Shown piece after piece: positions 1 to 11,474 of a stretch of 64,000 nucleotides of DNA. Position numbers and translations under genes: made by a program. Each line of letters begins with the position of its first letter. The stretch's first letter is position 1. Location: assembly GCA_019022495.1 (NCBI GenBank), contig JAFEKR010000054.1:186001-250000 (forward strand), given 5' to 3'. The stretch is from Epichloe hybrida (Eukaryota; Ascomycota; Sordariomycetes; Hypocreales; Clavicipitaceae). The notes under the pieces were generated by a model. The model searched no databases, was not told where the DNA came from, and saw nothing but the letters and a program-made list of their open reading frames with translations.

Positions 1-2866
1 CTTAATTATAGAATGTTTTAAGGAAGTTTAGCGCTTAGTAATAATATTCCCACTAGTATTAAAGGTGCTTTCTATTACACTAGAAGTAGCAGGAATAGCT
101 AGATATCTTCTAGCTATTATACTTAGAATAGGGAAAGACTTTTAGTTATCTTCTTACTATTTAAAGATATCTTCCTTTATTATAATATTAGTATAATAAT
201 AAGATATAATAGGAAGAAATATTTACTTACTTTATTCTCTTTAGGTTCTAAGTTAGTAAAAGTAGGGATTTCATTCTTTTAAGTTTTTTAAATAGATTTA
301 TCTCTCTTATTTAAGAATAAACCTTTATAGAGGTTAGAAGACTTAGGCTTAGGTTAAGGATTAGAAAAGGTTCTAGGCTAAATAGGCCCTCTAATTTCTA
401 CTAGAAATTAGGTATTTTCTAGCTCTAAATTATCTAAGCCTAGCCCTAGGCCTAAATTAGCCTGATTTTCCTTATAAGTAGGAAGAAGCCTAGTATTAAG
501 GTTAGTAATAATAATAATAATAATAATAATAAACATTATACTTACAAATTATAATCCTTTTCTAAGTTATCTAGTAAGTTTTTAATTATTCTTAATTGTA
601 ATCTAAGCTTATCTTTTATAGTAATAAGATTAAGCCTAGGGTCTAATAATATAGTATATAAATAAGGCTTATAAAAGTGGTAATTATTTCCTATATCTTG
701 TGGGAAATAATTACCTAGCTTTTCTAAGCTAATATCTATAGAGGCTATAAAGACCTTACTAAAAGAATTATAAATATATTTCTAATTTTATAAGTTAGTA
801 TAATATAATTAAAAAGAAAGTCAAATAGATAAATACCTGGTTATTATAAGCCTTTTAGTTCTCTTTTATATTATTAAGATATTTATATATCTTAGTAATA
901 AAAAGTAAGGATAGACCTAAAGTATTATACTTCTAGCTTTAAAGTATAATAGTAAGTTTATAAAAAACCTCTAATATACCGCTTAAGGTTACTAAATTAG
1001 CCTATTCTTATGTTATAGGCATAGCATCTTTAAGGGTAGTAATATTAGTTTCTCTATTAAGAAGAATAATAGCTTTTTTAAGCTCTAAAGAAGTATTAAT
1101 TATCTTATAGGTTAAATTCTACCTTATTTTATTAGCTATAAATATAATAGATTAGTATTAGGTATAATTATAATAAGAATTAAAGACTTACCTAAAGGAA
1201 TCTTTGTAATATCATAATTCTTAGCTAGGTTACCTTATGTTTTTGCTTTTCTAAGGCATTTTAACTAAGTTTTATATAAAGCTTAGTTATTCTTAATTAG
1301 AATAGCAATTCTTTTAACCTTTCCTAGTATACCTATAATTAATATTAGCATTATTAGATAAAGAATAGTAAAGAATAATAGATTAATTACTTACTATTTG
1401 CTAAGGATTTAAATTATTAAAAATTAGGATTCCCTTAGATATATCAAGTTTCTTCTATAGAATAGTGAAGATATTTACTATTTTTAAAACTTTCTAAGTC
1501 TTCCTTAGAAGACATAGATTTAATAAAATTCGTAATAATATCCTTACCTATAATATTAAGAACGTAAGCTATACATTAGATATTATATAGTTTAATACTA
1601 ATACTGTTATAACTCTTATTAATATAAGAAGTTATAAAAGTATTATTATTAGAACTATTATCCCTAGTAAAACTATATATAAATTAGAATTAAAGTGTAA
1701 AAATAGTTATAATATTTAAAGAAATAACTTACCTAAGAATATCCTTAGGCTCTAAGTAATAGTTTTTAATAGGATTATTAAAGCATTAGTAAATATAAGC
1801 TCTAGTATGTGAATTTAATAGATATTTAAATCCTATAAGCAGAATAATTAGTAAATAATAGAATTAATACTAATTAAAAGACTTACTAATTAGCTTATAT
1901 TCTAGCTTAAAGTTTAGATTAAGCTAGCTTATAATAACCCCTAGATAAGACTTTGAATTAAATAAAGTCCAAATATCTAGTTAAACCAAAATTAAACCTT
2001 AATATTTGATTTAATATTAGATTTATTAAAGGATTTTTTGCTTAGATAAATAATACATAGTATTTATTCTATGTATTATTGTTTAGTAACTAAGCAAAGA
2101 AGCTAAATCATTATTCCTATATAAATTAGCTTAAATAACTATAATAGTTATAGGAAAAGAATTAACTTACCTAGAATAATAATTTAGTAAATCTTTAAAG
2201 GATTTACTATTAATTATAGCAAAAGAAAGGTTATTTTCTAGTAGAAATTTAATAACTAGATTAACCGCTTCTTTAGATAAAAATTCCTCTAAAATAGTAT
2301 GATTTTAAGGTCTTTTTATTTAAAAAAAAGAAGTTAAAGAAGACTAATTAGTAGGAGTAAATACTACTAGAATTTCAGGTTCTAGATATTATAGTTAGTA
2401 TAGAATTAATTAATTAAAATTTAAAATAAATAGAATAAAATAGAATAAAAGACTTACTAATAATCTTTTTGTGTTTTTTTTCTTCTAATTTAGAAGTAGC
2501 AATTTCTAGATGCTTAATTTAATAGTGTTAAACCCTATTAGAAGCTTAGAATCTCTTTGCTTTGCTTCTAAATGTAAAATTGCATTTAGATTATATATAA
2601 AAGCATATAATTTCCCTTTCTTTATTATATTTAATATTAGATATCTAATAATTAAATAAATTATAGGTAAAAATATATGCTTTTGAAGGAAACTCGTAAT
2701 CTTATTAATCTTTAAGAGTTTTCTTATATAATCTTAGAAGATTACTTGCTTAAGAAGGCCCCAAAGCTAGGCTAGCCTAGCTAGGCTTAGAAGGTAAGCT
2801 AGGCCTAGAAGGGCTAGGCATACTAGCATTAGAATCGTTATCTAAGGGGCAAAAAGAGGAATCCAT
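1..2866 (-). pseudogene. RIP-degraded hAT-family transposase, runs off the left edge
   Basis: The minus strand carries a long broken frame starting at an ATG at 2866-2864 (protein begins MDSSF, followed by a Ser/Pro-rich stretch). The N-terminal part (about 2700-2450) has the Cys/His and basic pattern of a BED-type DNA-binding region. The frame can be followed with many TAA/TAG stops and some frame changes to the left edge. There (about 1-135) it gives the characteristic hAT C-terminal dimerisation motif, with segments reading IARRYLAIPATSS and TSGNIITK. In the family this protein cuts and pastes the element by a DDE/RNase H-like mechanism. Stops fall at Gln and Trp positions as RIP predicts, so the gene is dead. 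The C-terminus lies beyond position 1. I am confident of the family and less so of the internal frame. Confidence 0.75.
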
Positions 2867-3290
2867 AGTGAAGTGGGTCTAGGTATTTTTTCCGATTTTT
2901 ACAGATTTTTACAGATCTTATAGATTCTATAGATTTTTAAAGTTATATATTTCCTAATTTTCCTGATTTTTCCTGATTTTTTCCTGATTTTTTTTTTATT
3001 TTCTGATTTTCTGATTCTTTTTCTGATTTTTGTTTTTTTAGGGGTTTTATAACTTATTTAAAGAGCAAAAAGATTATAAAAACAAAAGCAAATATAAGCA
3101 ATAGTAATATAGCTAGCTTAATTATATAAGGGTTTTTCTAAATGTTTTTTTTTTATTTACTAAGGTAAAAAGAAAAGAGAAAAGAAAGAAAGAAAAGAAA
3201 GAAAGAAAAGAGAGAGCATAGGAATACCCCTCCTTAAAAGTTTTTTCACTTACCTAAGCAAGTGGGTTATAAATAACGCAATTGACTAAG

Positions 3291-3366
3291 TAGTTTAATT
3301 AGACTAATTAAACTACGAGAGCCCTACAAAAGACCCACTTTTAGACCCACTTTTAGACCCACTTTT
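3291..3366. repeat. Probable hAT terminal/subterminal region: palindrome plus triple 12-mer
   Basis: Upstream of the transposase start lie a perfect 25-nt palindrome (3291-3315; arms TAGTTTAATTAG / CTAATTAAACTA around one base) and three head-to-tail copies of AGACCCACTTTT (3331-3342, 3343-3354, 3355-3366). Short repeated motifs near the ends are typical transposase-binding sites of hAT elements. The same 12-mer motif occurs in the foldback MITE at 62.3-62.44 kb. The exact element boundary and its 8-bp target duplication were not identified. Confidence 0.5.
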
Positions 3367-4250
3367 TATATTTACTCTATAAAATTAGAATAATATAACT
3401 ATACATTTAAAATTATATAAATCTACCTAATTTATAGCTTTTTTTATAAATTTTACTTAGAAATAATTAATTTTAATTTATAAAAAAATCCTTTTTATAT
3501 AAAGAAGTATAATTTTTAAGTATAGTAAGTCTTTTATAATTATATTCTACTAATTATATTATATTTATCTTATATTCCTTAATATAAAAGAAATTATAAA
3601 TTTATTATAATTAAATACTATATTTAAAATTTAAATATAATATAATATAATAAGTTATATACTTAAAAGCTTTTTGAATAAATAAAGCCTTTTTTAACTT
3701 ATATTACTAATATTATAAAAATATTTTTCTTTCATTACTTATATATTTAAAATTTTTTCTAAAAAAGTATTAATTTTCAAGTAATAAGTTTAAAAAATAA
3801 AAAAATAGAAATATTTTATATTAATTATAATAAAATAGATATTAAACTAAGTTTTATATATATAATAAATAAAAATTAACGCTATTATTTAAATGTTTTA
3901 TAATCTTCTAATCTAATTGTTTGAATTTATAATATATTATTTAATATTATTTCTAAAAGTATATATAGGGTATATTCTAGTAAAAAAACACTTATACTAA
4001 ATAAATTTATATTAATACTTAGAAAAAAGATATATTAGTATTATAGTACCTATAAATATAGAAATAAAAATAAGGAATATAATTTAAGTCTTTATCTTAC
4101 TAATCATACCCTATACCTAGAATTATAAGTAATAATCTAAAATATAAGAAATTTAGAAAATTTATAGTAATTTAAAAAAAATAGTAGGAGGAAAAAGTTA
4201 ATATTAATCTTGAAGAGAAAATTCTATATAATATTATAAGACCTTAATAT
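3367..4250. other. AT-rich RIPped sequence without recognisable features
   Basis: This stretch is extremely AT-rich (poly-TA with scattered A/T runs). I see no gene, no sizeable open frame and no recognisable repeat end. It is most likely decayed transposon sequence. Confidence 0.4.
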
Positions 4251-4264
4251 ACCCCACTTATTTT

Positions 4265-4331
4265 TCCCCTAACATTACATTACACATTACATCCAAACCC
4301 CAAAAACTACATTACATTACATTACATTACA
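4265..4331. repeat. ATTAC short tandem repeat
   Basis: The pentamer ATTAC is repeated in two interrupted blocks separated by an A/C-rich spacer. It sits between the AT-rich desert on the left and the degenerate repeat on the right, and may be the low-complexity end of a transposon. Confidence 0.6.
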
Positions 4332-4339
4332 TGCTTTAC

Positions 4340-6480
4340 CTTTAACTATTAAATTAGATATCCTAAGGGGACTATATCTTATCTTTTATATAAATCTAGT
4401 GTAGTATATAGTAAATAACCTATTACTAAGTTAAAAGCTAGCTAATAAGTAACTACTACTAGAGCTTATTATAATAAATACTAATAAAAGTCTCTTAGAG
4501 TATTAGGTAAAGGAGATTCTTATAGCTAAAAACACACTAGGTTAAGAATTAAACTAAAATATCTTAGTTAAATAAAAAGGTTATATTTAGCTAACCTAGG
4601 AACTATTAGAAAGTATATAAGATATAAAGGCACTTAACTAATTTAAATTATAATAGAGTAATATATAAATAAGTAATAGCCTAAAAAGGGTATAGTTTAA
4701 TTTAGCTATAAAAAATTAATATACCTAGGTTTTATCTAGTATATACATACTTTAGCGCTATGTTTTTACTATAGTAAAAAGTAATTAAGAAAGGGGGGGG
4801 GTATTATTAGAATTATTATATTAGTAATATAACTTAGTAATAATATAGGCTAGCTTTATAAGAGTTTTAGCTATTTATTAGACTTAGGTATTATATACTT
4901 CCTAGGTAAAGATAAACTAAGTTAGATTATTATTTATAGTCCTTATACTATAAAAAAACTTAGTAACTAGGTTATTGTAGCTATAGTAAGTAAGTATAGT
5001 TTAAGTAAGTATAGGCTACTATACCTTAAAGGCACCTTAGGTATAGGCTATACCTATAGGGAATAAGGCTAAAGGCTAGGCCTTAGCTAGGTTAATTTAA
5101 GTAATAGCTAATATACTATTAAAATACTTATAATAATAAATAAAAGTTTTAGTAAGAATAGTATATTATTTCTTAGTAAATATAGTTTACTTTATAGCTA
5201 AAGTATTAATAGCTTAGCTAGTAACTAAAAAGGTCTTAAGATATTTAAAAGCTTAATAAAGTTTTAGGTTAATACTATATAAATATATTTCCTAAATATA
5301 TAAGTAATAAGTAATATAGTATAAGGTATAGGCTTAGTTTACCCCTAGGGTATAAGTATATTTTTCTTTAGTTTAAAGGTTATTAATATAAGAGTTATAA
5401 GAGAACTTATATTTCTTATTATTAAAAAGAGCTTTATTATTAGAGTTACTTTCTAGGATATACTTACTTAAATAAGTACTTTTAGTAAGAGTAAGGGAAG
5501 GAGAAAAAAGAAAAGGAAGTATAGTAATAGTAGCTTAGCTAGTAGTTATAATAACTTTAGTTATAATAAAATATAAATAAGGTATAAGAAGGAGACTTTA
5601 GTATTATATAATAATTAATAAAAAGAGATAAAAAAGGTATAAAAAGAAAGTATTATAGTATAGTAAGGGATAAAGAAAGTAAAATTTATAGAGAAAAAGT
5701 AAGATATTTATATCTCTAGAGAAATTAGTTAGACTTTAGTTAAAGTAAATTTTTATTATATTTATAATAGTAAGCTAAGGATAAATAAAAGTAATATATT
5801 ATATAATAAAGGGATAAGTAATTAGTAATAAGAGGATTATTTAAGGTAAAGTTAGAATTTAGTAAGTAATAAATAAAATATAAGATTAAGGTAAAGGTAA
5901 AATACTAAATAAGGTATAAAGATAGCTAGTAATAAGGGTATAAAAGAAATAAGCTAGTATTTTTAAGAGGTAAAGTTAAATTAAAGTAAACTTACTTATA
6001 GGGTAAGAAAAGGTAAAGTAAGGTAAGCTTATACTAAAAAATTTTATAGCTTATATAGTTTAAGTATAACCTTACTAGGTAGCTTATATAATAAAGGGTA
6101 GCTTTACTTATACTATTTTAGGAGCTTATATATTAAGCGCTTATATTTATTATTTACTTACTTTAGAATAAGAGAGAGAAGGAAAGGATAAGTAAAGGGG
6201 TATATTATAGACTTAAGCTATAAGCTTATATTAAGATAAGCTCTAGAAAGTATATAGAAAGTCTTTAGAAAGTATATAAACTATATATAATAAGGTTAGG
6301 GTTATATGTAAACTACGTATAGGCTATATATAAGCCACTATAAATCCAGGCGCTATGTAACCCCTAGTATAGTTTTTTTCTTTTTCTGTAAGAATAATAT
6401 TCTCACTTTAAACGCTTATACGCAGTAGCCATAAGGCTAGTTTATCATAGATTTAGTTATTTAGTTAGTTTTCTTATAAT
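4340..6480 (+). repeat. Unclassified RIP-degraded repeat with weak plus-strand coding trace
   Basis: One plus-strand reading direction has somewhat fewer stops and a Lys/Gln/Ser-rich translation, especially at about 5480-6350, with TAG/TAA at likely Gln codons. I recognise no transposase or polymerase motif. It is probably an old transposon protein (gag-like or transposase-accessory), but this is inference from RIP-style stops alone. Confidence 0.3.
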
Positions 6481-6884
6481 AGATAATAAGATTAATAATT
6501 AACTAAATATCCTAAAGGCCTAAGAGTTAATAAATTAATCCCTTAGAAGTCTAATAAGCCTATAACTAGGATTCTAGTTTATTTTCCTTTAGCACACTTT
6601 ATAGTTATACCTCTTTACCTAAATAGCTTATATAATATTAGCTTAAGAGATAAGAGGCTATATTATCTAGAAATATCTTTTCTTATAATACTTAGCTTAT
6701 TTATAGTTATAGTTAACTACTAATTAGTATTAGTTATACTAAGGAATATTATACTAGTGTAAAAGTGTTAAATTTAATAATAATAATAAAGTTAATAATA
6801 ATAGCTAAGAAAAGAGAGAAGGAGAGAAATCTAGCTAGGAGAGAAAGTAAGTAAAAAAGGGGAAAAGTAAGGTAATAGTGTAAA

Positions 6885-7010
6885 CCCACTGTGAATAGTG
6901 TAGGGTTACCTGCGATATAGCTAATTACATTGCGTGCATCCTTTCGGTGAACCTACCTTTGGCCACGGCTGGACTAACTATTGTCCGAGGGTCCGGAGGA
7001 AGCCACAATG
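6885..7010. other. Small GC-balanced island inside RIPped DNA
   Basis: About 125 bp here keep normal CpA, TpG and CpG frequencies (for example the segment GGCCACGGCTGGACTAAC and the end GGAAGCCACAATG), while both flanks are strongly TA-biased. No open frame or RNA gene is recognisable. It could be the end of a recently inserted element or a fragment too short to be seen by RIP. Confidence 0.4.
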
Positions 7011-7514
7011 ATAATAGAATTAATTTATAAATCTAAATAAATAACTAGGAGTTAATAAAGTCTATACTTAGTATTGAAATATTATAACAAATATAATAAG
7101 AACTTTAAAAAAGCTTAAACTATTTATTTACTATTTAAACTAATTTAATATTACTTTTAGCTTTATAATTCTTAAGCTTTAAGAAGTTATATATAGTATC
7201 TCTATATATCTTATTACTATAATATATTAATAAAGAATATAATAGACTAATATTTATAATATATTCATATATAACTGATAGTATTATTTAAATTAGGCTA
7301 TATAGCTATATTAAGCTAAAAGAAATCAAGTTTAACCTAGTATAAGTAAAAAGACTAGGACTCACTTTTAAATAATATATTATAATTACTTTAATAACTC
7401 TAATAACCCTAGTAACCTTAATTATAATTAGCTTAACCTATTTTTAGTTATAATACTAGGACTTACTTTTAAATAATAAACTATAGTTACTATAATAACT
7501 ATAATTAGTATTAT

Positions 7515-7592
7515 ATATTATTTACGCTAGATAGCTAAGTTATATTGCTAGTCCTAGTATTCCTGCTGCTTAGTCAAAAGGGAAAACCCTGG
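7515..7592 (-). repeat. Diverged 3'-end motif of the X/mini-element family
   Basis: Read on the minus strand, this gives a GGGTTTTCCC block, ACTAAGCAGCAGG, then a TACTAGGACTAGC-like block and ATCTAGCGTAAATAATATA. The order and spacing match the end of repeat X at 42.23-42.31 kb (GGGTTTTCCC, AACTAAGCG, GTACTAGGAATAGC, GCTAGTGTAAAGAATATA). It is probably the 3' end of a related, older copy whose body is not recognisable. Confidence 0.5.
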
Positions 7593-7960
7593 ATTGGGAA
7601 GAAAATAATTAGTATTATACTATTACGTTAATGTTAAAAAATAAAAAAGAGAAAGATATTTTATTTTATTAATATTTTAAAAAACCTTGAAATACTAAAT
7701 AACTAAAAAGTCTAGCTTTTTCTATAGTAGATTACTTATACTTACTAGTATTTATATTGTATTTTTATTTATAATTAAACTTTAACACTAATAATATTAA
7801 AAGCTATATAAGTAATATAACTATAAGTAATATTAGTAATATAAGTAATATAAGCTATTATAAGCTATTATAAGCTATTATGAGCTATTCCTATTAAGTT
7901 TATTATTAGTTTATCTTATGTAATTACTTTAGTTTAAGTTTTTTTTAATTAAAAGTAATA

Positions 7961-8032
7961 GTAATAATTTATAAAATAATAAAATAATTTATAAAATAAT
8001 AAAATAATTTATAAAATAATAAAATAATTTAT
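7961..8032. repeat. 20-bp tandem repeat (AAAATAATTTATAAAATAAT)
   Basis: Almost four head-to-tail copies of a 20-bp unit lie at 7961, 7981, 8001 and 8021, the first and last degenerate. They sit at the inner end of the TIR-element arm that follows and may be part of it. Confidence 0.8.
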
Positions 8033-8045
8033 AGTAATAGTAAAT

Positions 8046-8473
8046 AATATAATAAGAAGGTTTTTCTTAAAGTTATATTAGTAAAATGAACTATTAAGTA
8101 TAATAGTATTATTAAAAAGTTATAATATTATATACAACCTTAGTTATAGTAATATCCTTAAATTAGTATAATATTATAAATTATATAACTAATTAGATAA
8201 AATAGGTAATAATAAAAGGTTCCTATTAACTAATCTTCTTTTAATTCTAATAATTACCTTAGCTAATAAAAAGTCTTACTTTTTTTTTTACCTAATAATA
8301 CATTTATATCATTTGTAGTTAGTATAGTTACTACAAATTAATTTGTATTTATTATATTTACTATAAATTATTTTATAAATTATTTTATTTATATTACATT
8401 TTATATTACATTATATTTAATACAATATAATACAAACAATACAATACAATACACAATGTAGTGCAATACTCTG
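8046..8473. mobile_element. Right arm of a T-family TIR element (end AATACTCTGC)
   Basis: This matches, in the same orientation, the right arm of element T1 at 42.47-42.91 kb: a shared AGAAGGTTTTTCTTAAAG block, a run resembling AACCTAGTTATAG, then an ACAAA/TACAA low-complexity tract, ending CAATACTCTGCTA. The matching left arm was not found in this window, so this is probably a half element. It abuts an LTR-like fragment (8474-8513), suggesting it inserted into that LTR. Confidence 0.6.
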
Positions 8474-8515
8474 CTAGAGCCCCTATACCTCTTGCCTAGC
8501 TACTATTGTTCTCAT
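8474..8515 (-). repeat. Fragment of an LTR-like sequence, also at 59.46 kb
   Basis: Read on the minus strand, this begins TGTTATGAGAACAATAG and continues GTAGCTAGGCAAGAGG, then TATAGGGGCTCT. The same sequence is found on the plus strand at 59463-59503, right after the C4 copia fragment. The TG start and its position next to copia coding sequence suggest the first 40 bp or so of a copia LTR. Confidence 0.5.
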
Positions 8516-8821
8516 AACACTTGCGTACTAACAAGGGCTATTAGCCAATAGAATCATCGCTATTTAAGGTACTACTAGCCTATATTAATTTATATTATAA
8601 TATAAGTACTAATAAACATCTAAGTTATAAAGAGCTATATTGCATGTCCTATAATAATTAAGTGCATTGCAAGTCACCCTCTTTTGCCACCTAGGAAAAG
8701 TGGGTCGGTACGCAAGTGTAGCCTTATAGGCACCAAAGAGATACTAGAAAAGTGTGAGTAGGTTATCCTAACGGATTAGGACTAGTGGCAGATGCGCATT
8801 TACTTTTGACGGATGCGCGTT
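8516..8821. other. Mixed-composition intergenic segment, no gene seen
   Basis: This stretch grades from AT-rich to GC-balanced towards the gene island. I see no open frame or repeat in it beyond a short partial match to a GTGGGT-type subterminal motif near 8700. Confidence 0.3.
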
Positions 8822-9107
8822 TACAATGCTCCCCCTGAATTATTTTACAAATCTACATGCCTCAATTTTTCATTTCTCTCTAACAGCTATAATTAGCTAT
8901 AAGTAATACTATTATTAGAGAGCTACAAGGGAAATGCGCAGGGTATAATACGCTACTAAAAGATACATTACTTTCTATGTAAATCATTCGTAATTTTAGG
9001 TACTTGTTAGTCCTAACCTCTATCTCCTTCATTTCCCAGATGATATCTGATTGGTTCAAATACCCCTGTTATATAGATTTGTAAAATAATTCAGGAGATG
9101 TATTGTA
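8822..9107. mobile_element. 286-bp mariner-like MITE
   Basis: Terminal inverted repeats of about 33 bp begin TACAATGC / TACAATAC and share the inner block CTGAATTATTTTACAAATCT (left about 8836-8855; right about 9075-9094). The interior is non-coding. The TACAAT termini resemble Tc1/mariner-superfamily ends, which duplicate TA on insertion. It lies about 540 bp upstream of the only intact gene and is only lightly RIPped, so it is either young or too short to be mutated. An autonomous partner is not visible here. Confidence 0.75.
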
Positions 9108-9648
9108 GTTGCCTCGGATCCGTAGCTTAGTTTTATCCAATTGGATACATACAGACCCTAGTTAACGTGACTCCACAACGTGGACAACAGCTAAGGAGAT
9201 GGACTGTTCTTTCATTATTAGTATATAATAGTATTAAGTAATATAGTTACTATATTTCCTTTACTATTATATATATTGAGTATATGCTATATTATAAGAG
9301 CCTTTATGTTATAATGCACTACAGGGATTGGCATATATAAGGCATGTACTATATTATAAGTTTGTTTTTACACTAAGACACTGTGGGGCTTAGTATATGC
9401 TGAAAATAGCTACCACCTACCCAATTAGATACCCAAGGCTCCACCCTAGATACGAGTTAAACTTTGTCGGAGCCGTGATTTGCTCTATGCCTCTGACTGA
9501 GAACTCCCTGCGCCGCACATGGACACGATATCTTCGAGGGCGTTGCCGTCCTCCGATCGCTTGAGTTTGAGCGAACCTAAAATGTGGTGATTAATCAGAT
9601 CGCAATCAGCCTGGGCTCCCTCTTCCGCAAATCCGCTATTCTTCTAAG
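9108..9648 (+). promoter_or_regulatory. Upstream region of the 9649 gene, with a short upstream ORF
   Basis: This is GC-balanced, non-repetitive sequence immediately 5' of the gene. No clear TATA box stands out. An ATG at 9519 opens a 23-codon frame ending in TGA at 9588-9590, about 58 bp before the main ATG. This could be an upstream ORF dampening translation. I tested it as a first coding exon: the only phase-compatible splice I could draw gave a 34-bp intron, which is too short to believe. Confidence 0.35.
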
Positions 9649-11474
9649 ATGTACATCGAGCCCGAGTCGGAGCCAGGGCTACAGGAAGTGCTTGCCCAGC
9701 TCGCTCGTTTCTTCAGGGCAAATGAGTCGAGAATCTCAGCTGAGCAAGTATCAAAATGTTTTCAGCATCTTTCAGCGACTGAGAAATCCGCCTTGAATCG
9801 TCTGTTCGTAATATTGTACCGAAGAAAGGTCAGTGTTTCCTGCGGGGCTCCAGACAGATGAGAGACACTGACTTATATTATAGTCTGAGACCCCCGAGTT
9901 AGAATCTGGCCCAAAGAGGGGAGGACATGGAATCTCGCGCGCGGGTCGGACCGTATATCCAAATCAACGAGGACCCAACATCGACAAGTCAGGGAAGACG
10001 CTCTCATGGCACAATGACCAACAAAGATCACCCAGAGGCGATGGTCTGAGCAGACCCAGCCTTCTTTACCAGCGACAGCAACAGCAACAACACGGGCTCT
10101 CTCCCCCTTCGACTTCCGGGAATGGCCATAGCCAGTCGACGTTGCATCGAAGCACCCGCTCGAGCCAAATAACATTGCCGACATCAGAGGACCTCGACTT
10201 CACTACTAACCAGAGCACGTTCCGTTCAGGCTCTGGAGAAGTCGTAACTGCATTCCAGCAGCTTAGTCCAACCGTCGCTCCAGCGTTGTCTGAGGTAGAA
10301 ACTGCCGCCTTACACCAAACAGAAACGACACCTCTTGACATCGGCGTCGACGATGACGCCGTCAGCAAAACGAGCTTGGCCATGTGTAGCGAAATCGATT
10401 TCGCGCCAAGTACTAAACGTCTCTTGGAAGACTGCAAATCAAATTGTGGAAAGTTCCTACGTGTAATCAAGGAAGCTAAAGCAGTCTTCCCAAACGGGCA
10501 GGGTTGGGAAGCTGCAATAGCCACTAAAAAAGAAAATACTAACATTCGCGATCTAATGAGGATCTACCACAGGTTTGAGTGCTATAATATCTATAGACAT
10601 GTCGTGGACGCTAGATTCCATACTGGCACTCATTGGATCCGAGAAATGCGTACTATACTAGTCAATAAACTCTGCCAGGACTTCCCAGAGCGTTTCCAAA
10701 ATCAAAAGGTTGCTAACAAATGTTTGAATTGGGTTGACCAGGGCTGCAGGTATCATGAGTGGGCTGAAATGCTTAGTAAAACATCGGATCTTGGATACCT
10801 TATCGCATTGCCTTCAGATGTCTCCCACTCAGCGTATGCCTGCGACCTTTTCTCCCCTCCCCCCAAACAGGCAGTCTTAGTCTCACCTTAATCCTACAGA
10901 TACACATCAAGATGCACCAAAGAGCAAATGACTGCAGCGGTTGTCAAATTTAAAAGTTTAGGCATCGAGAAGATAGTGAAAAATTTGGAACTTTCAGAAC
11001 TGGGCAACTATATCGCGGTCAAATTGAGGGAAATGACAGGCAAGAAGCGAAAAGAAGTTGATGGTAAGCGCAAGCCGTTTCGAACTGCTCTGTTGTCGAA
11101 CAGCCCTAATACTTATATTTATGCGAAGAGCTGGTCCAAGCTCCCGCAAATCGCCGCGATTAACGCTAACGCCGAGCCTACTGGCCCCAGCGTTGGTGTC
11201 TGGCCAAGACATGACGCCTCTCGAGTCAATGGCAGCTAATGACAACGGCCATCTCGGAACTTCAATATTCAGTTTCAATTCATCAACAGAAAATCATGAG
11301 ATGTTTGGACAGTCCTGCCACTCTTTGATGCCAACTTTGGTGCAAGAACACGCTAGTAGCCAGGGGCAACAAGGTCAAAACACGGGTGGTTATATGGTGG
11401 ATGACTTTATGCTCCCACATAACCCCTCTAACATTTGTACGGTTATCTTTAATCAAAAGCATTATGAACGCTAA
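9649..11474 (+). CDS. Spliced gene for a conserved-looking hypothetical protein, Gln-rich region plus helical domain
   Basis: This is the only intact gene in the window. Exon 1 is 9649-9828 (60 codons, an in-frame TAA upstream at 9592). Exon 2 is 9884-10833, exon 3 10900-11063. Exon 4 starts at 11131 (545 aa) or 11191 (525 aa) and ends at the TAA at 11472-11474. All joins keep phase. Residues 1-60 are helical and charged. Residues 61 to about 230 are Ser/Pro/Gln-rich and probably disordered, with five consecutive Gln at 125-129. Residues about 235-377 form a predicted-helical domain with several Cys, His and Trp, including IYHRFECYNIYRHV and CLNWVDQGCRYHEW. Exon 3 adds another amphipathic part ending in a basic KKRK cluster. 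No signal peptide or membrane segment is seen, so a nuclear or cytoplasmic protein is likely. I do not recognise the family. GC-balanced codon use contrasts sharply with the RIPped flanks. Confidence 0.75.
9829..9883 (+). other. Intron 1 of the hypothetical gene (55 bp)
   Basis: GTCAGT donor, CTGAC branch sequence at about 9868-9872, TATAG acceptor, phase 0. Without splicing, the frame stops 11 codons later. With it, exon 2 is open for 316 codons. Confidence 0.8.
10834..10899 (+). other. Intron 2 of the hypothetical gene (66 bp)
   Basis: GTATGC donor, CTCAC branch-like sequence at about 10882, CTACAG acceptor, phase 2. Splicing avoids the TAA at 10889-10891 and joins directly to the open frame containing the 10928 ATG. 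Confidence 0.75.
11064..11190 (+). other. Intron 3 of the hypothetical gene (67 or 127 bp)
   Basis: The donor GTAAGC at 11064 is strong. Two phase-compatible acceptors fit: 11130 (67 bp, like the other introns) and 11190 (127 bp, preceded by an excellent GCTAAC branch site at 11165-11170). If it is not spliced, the protein instead ends at 11239. Transcript data are needed to choose. Confidence 0.55.

Noticed and set aside
4265..4331. ATTAC array as a telomere-like or CRISPR-like repeat
   Set aside because: The unit is not TTAGGG-like, there are no spacers, and the window is eukaryotic. It is a simple microsatellite.
9584..9796. Plus-strand frame of 70 codons overlapping exon 1
   Set aside because: It overlaps exon 1 in another frame and gives no continuation by splicing, whereas the 9649 frame joins exon 2 in phase.
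10066..10545. Minus-strand frame of 159 codons within exon 2
   Set aside because: It is antisense to the well-supported exon 2. Its Cys-rich start is the complement of the CAG/CAA run.
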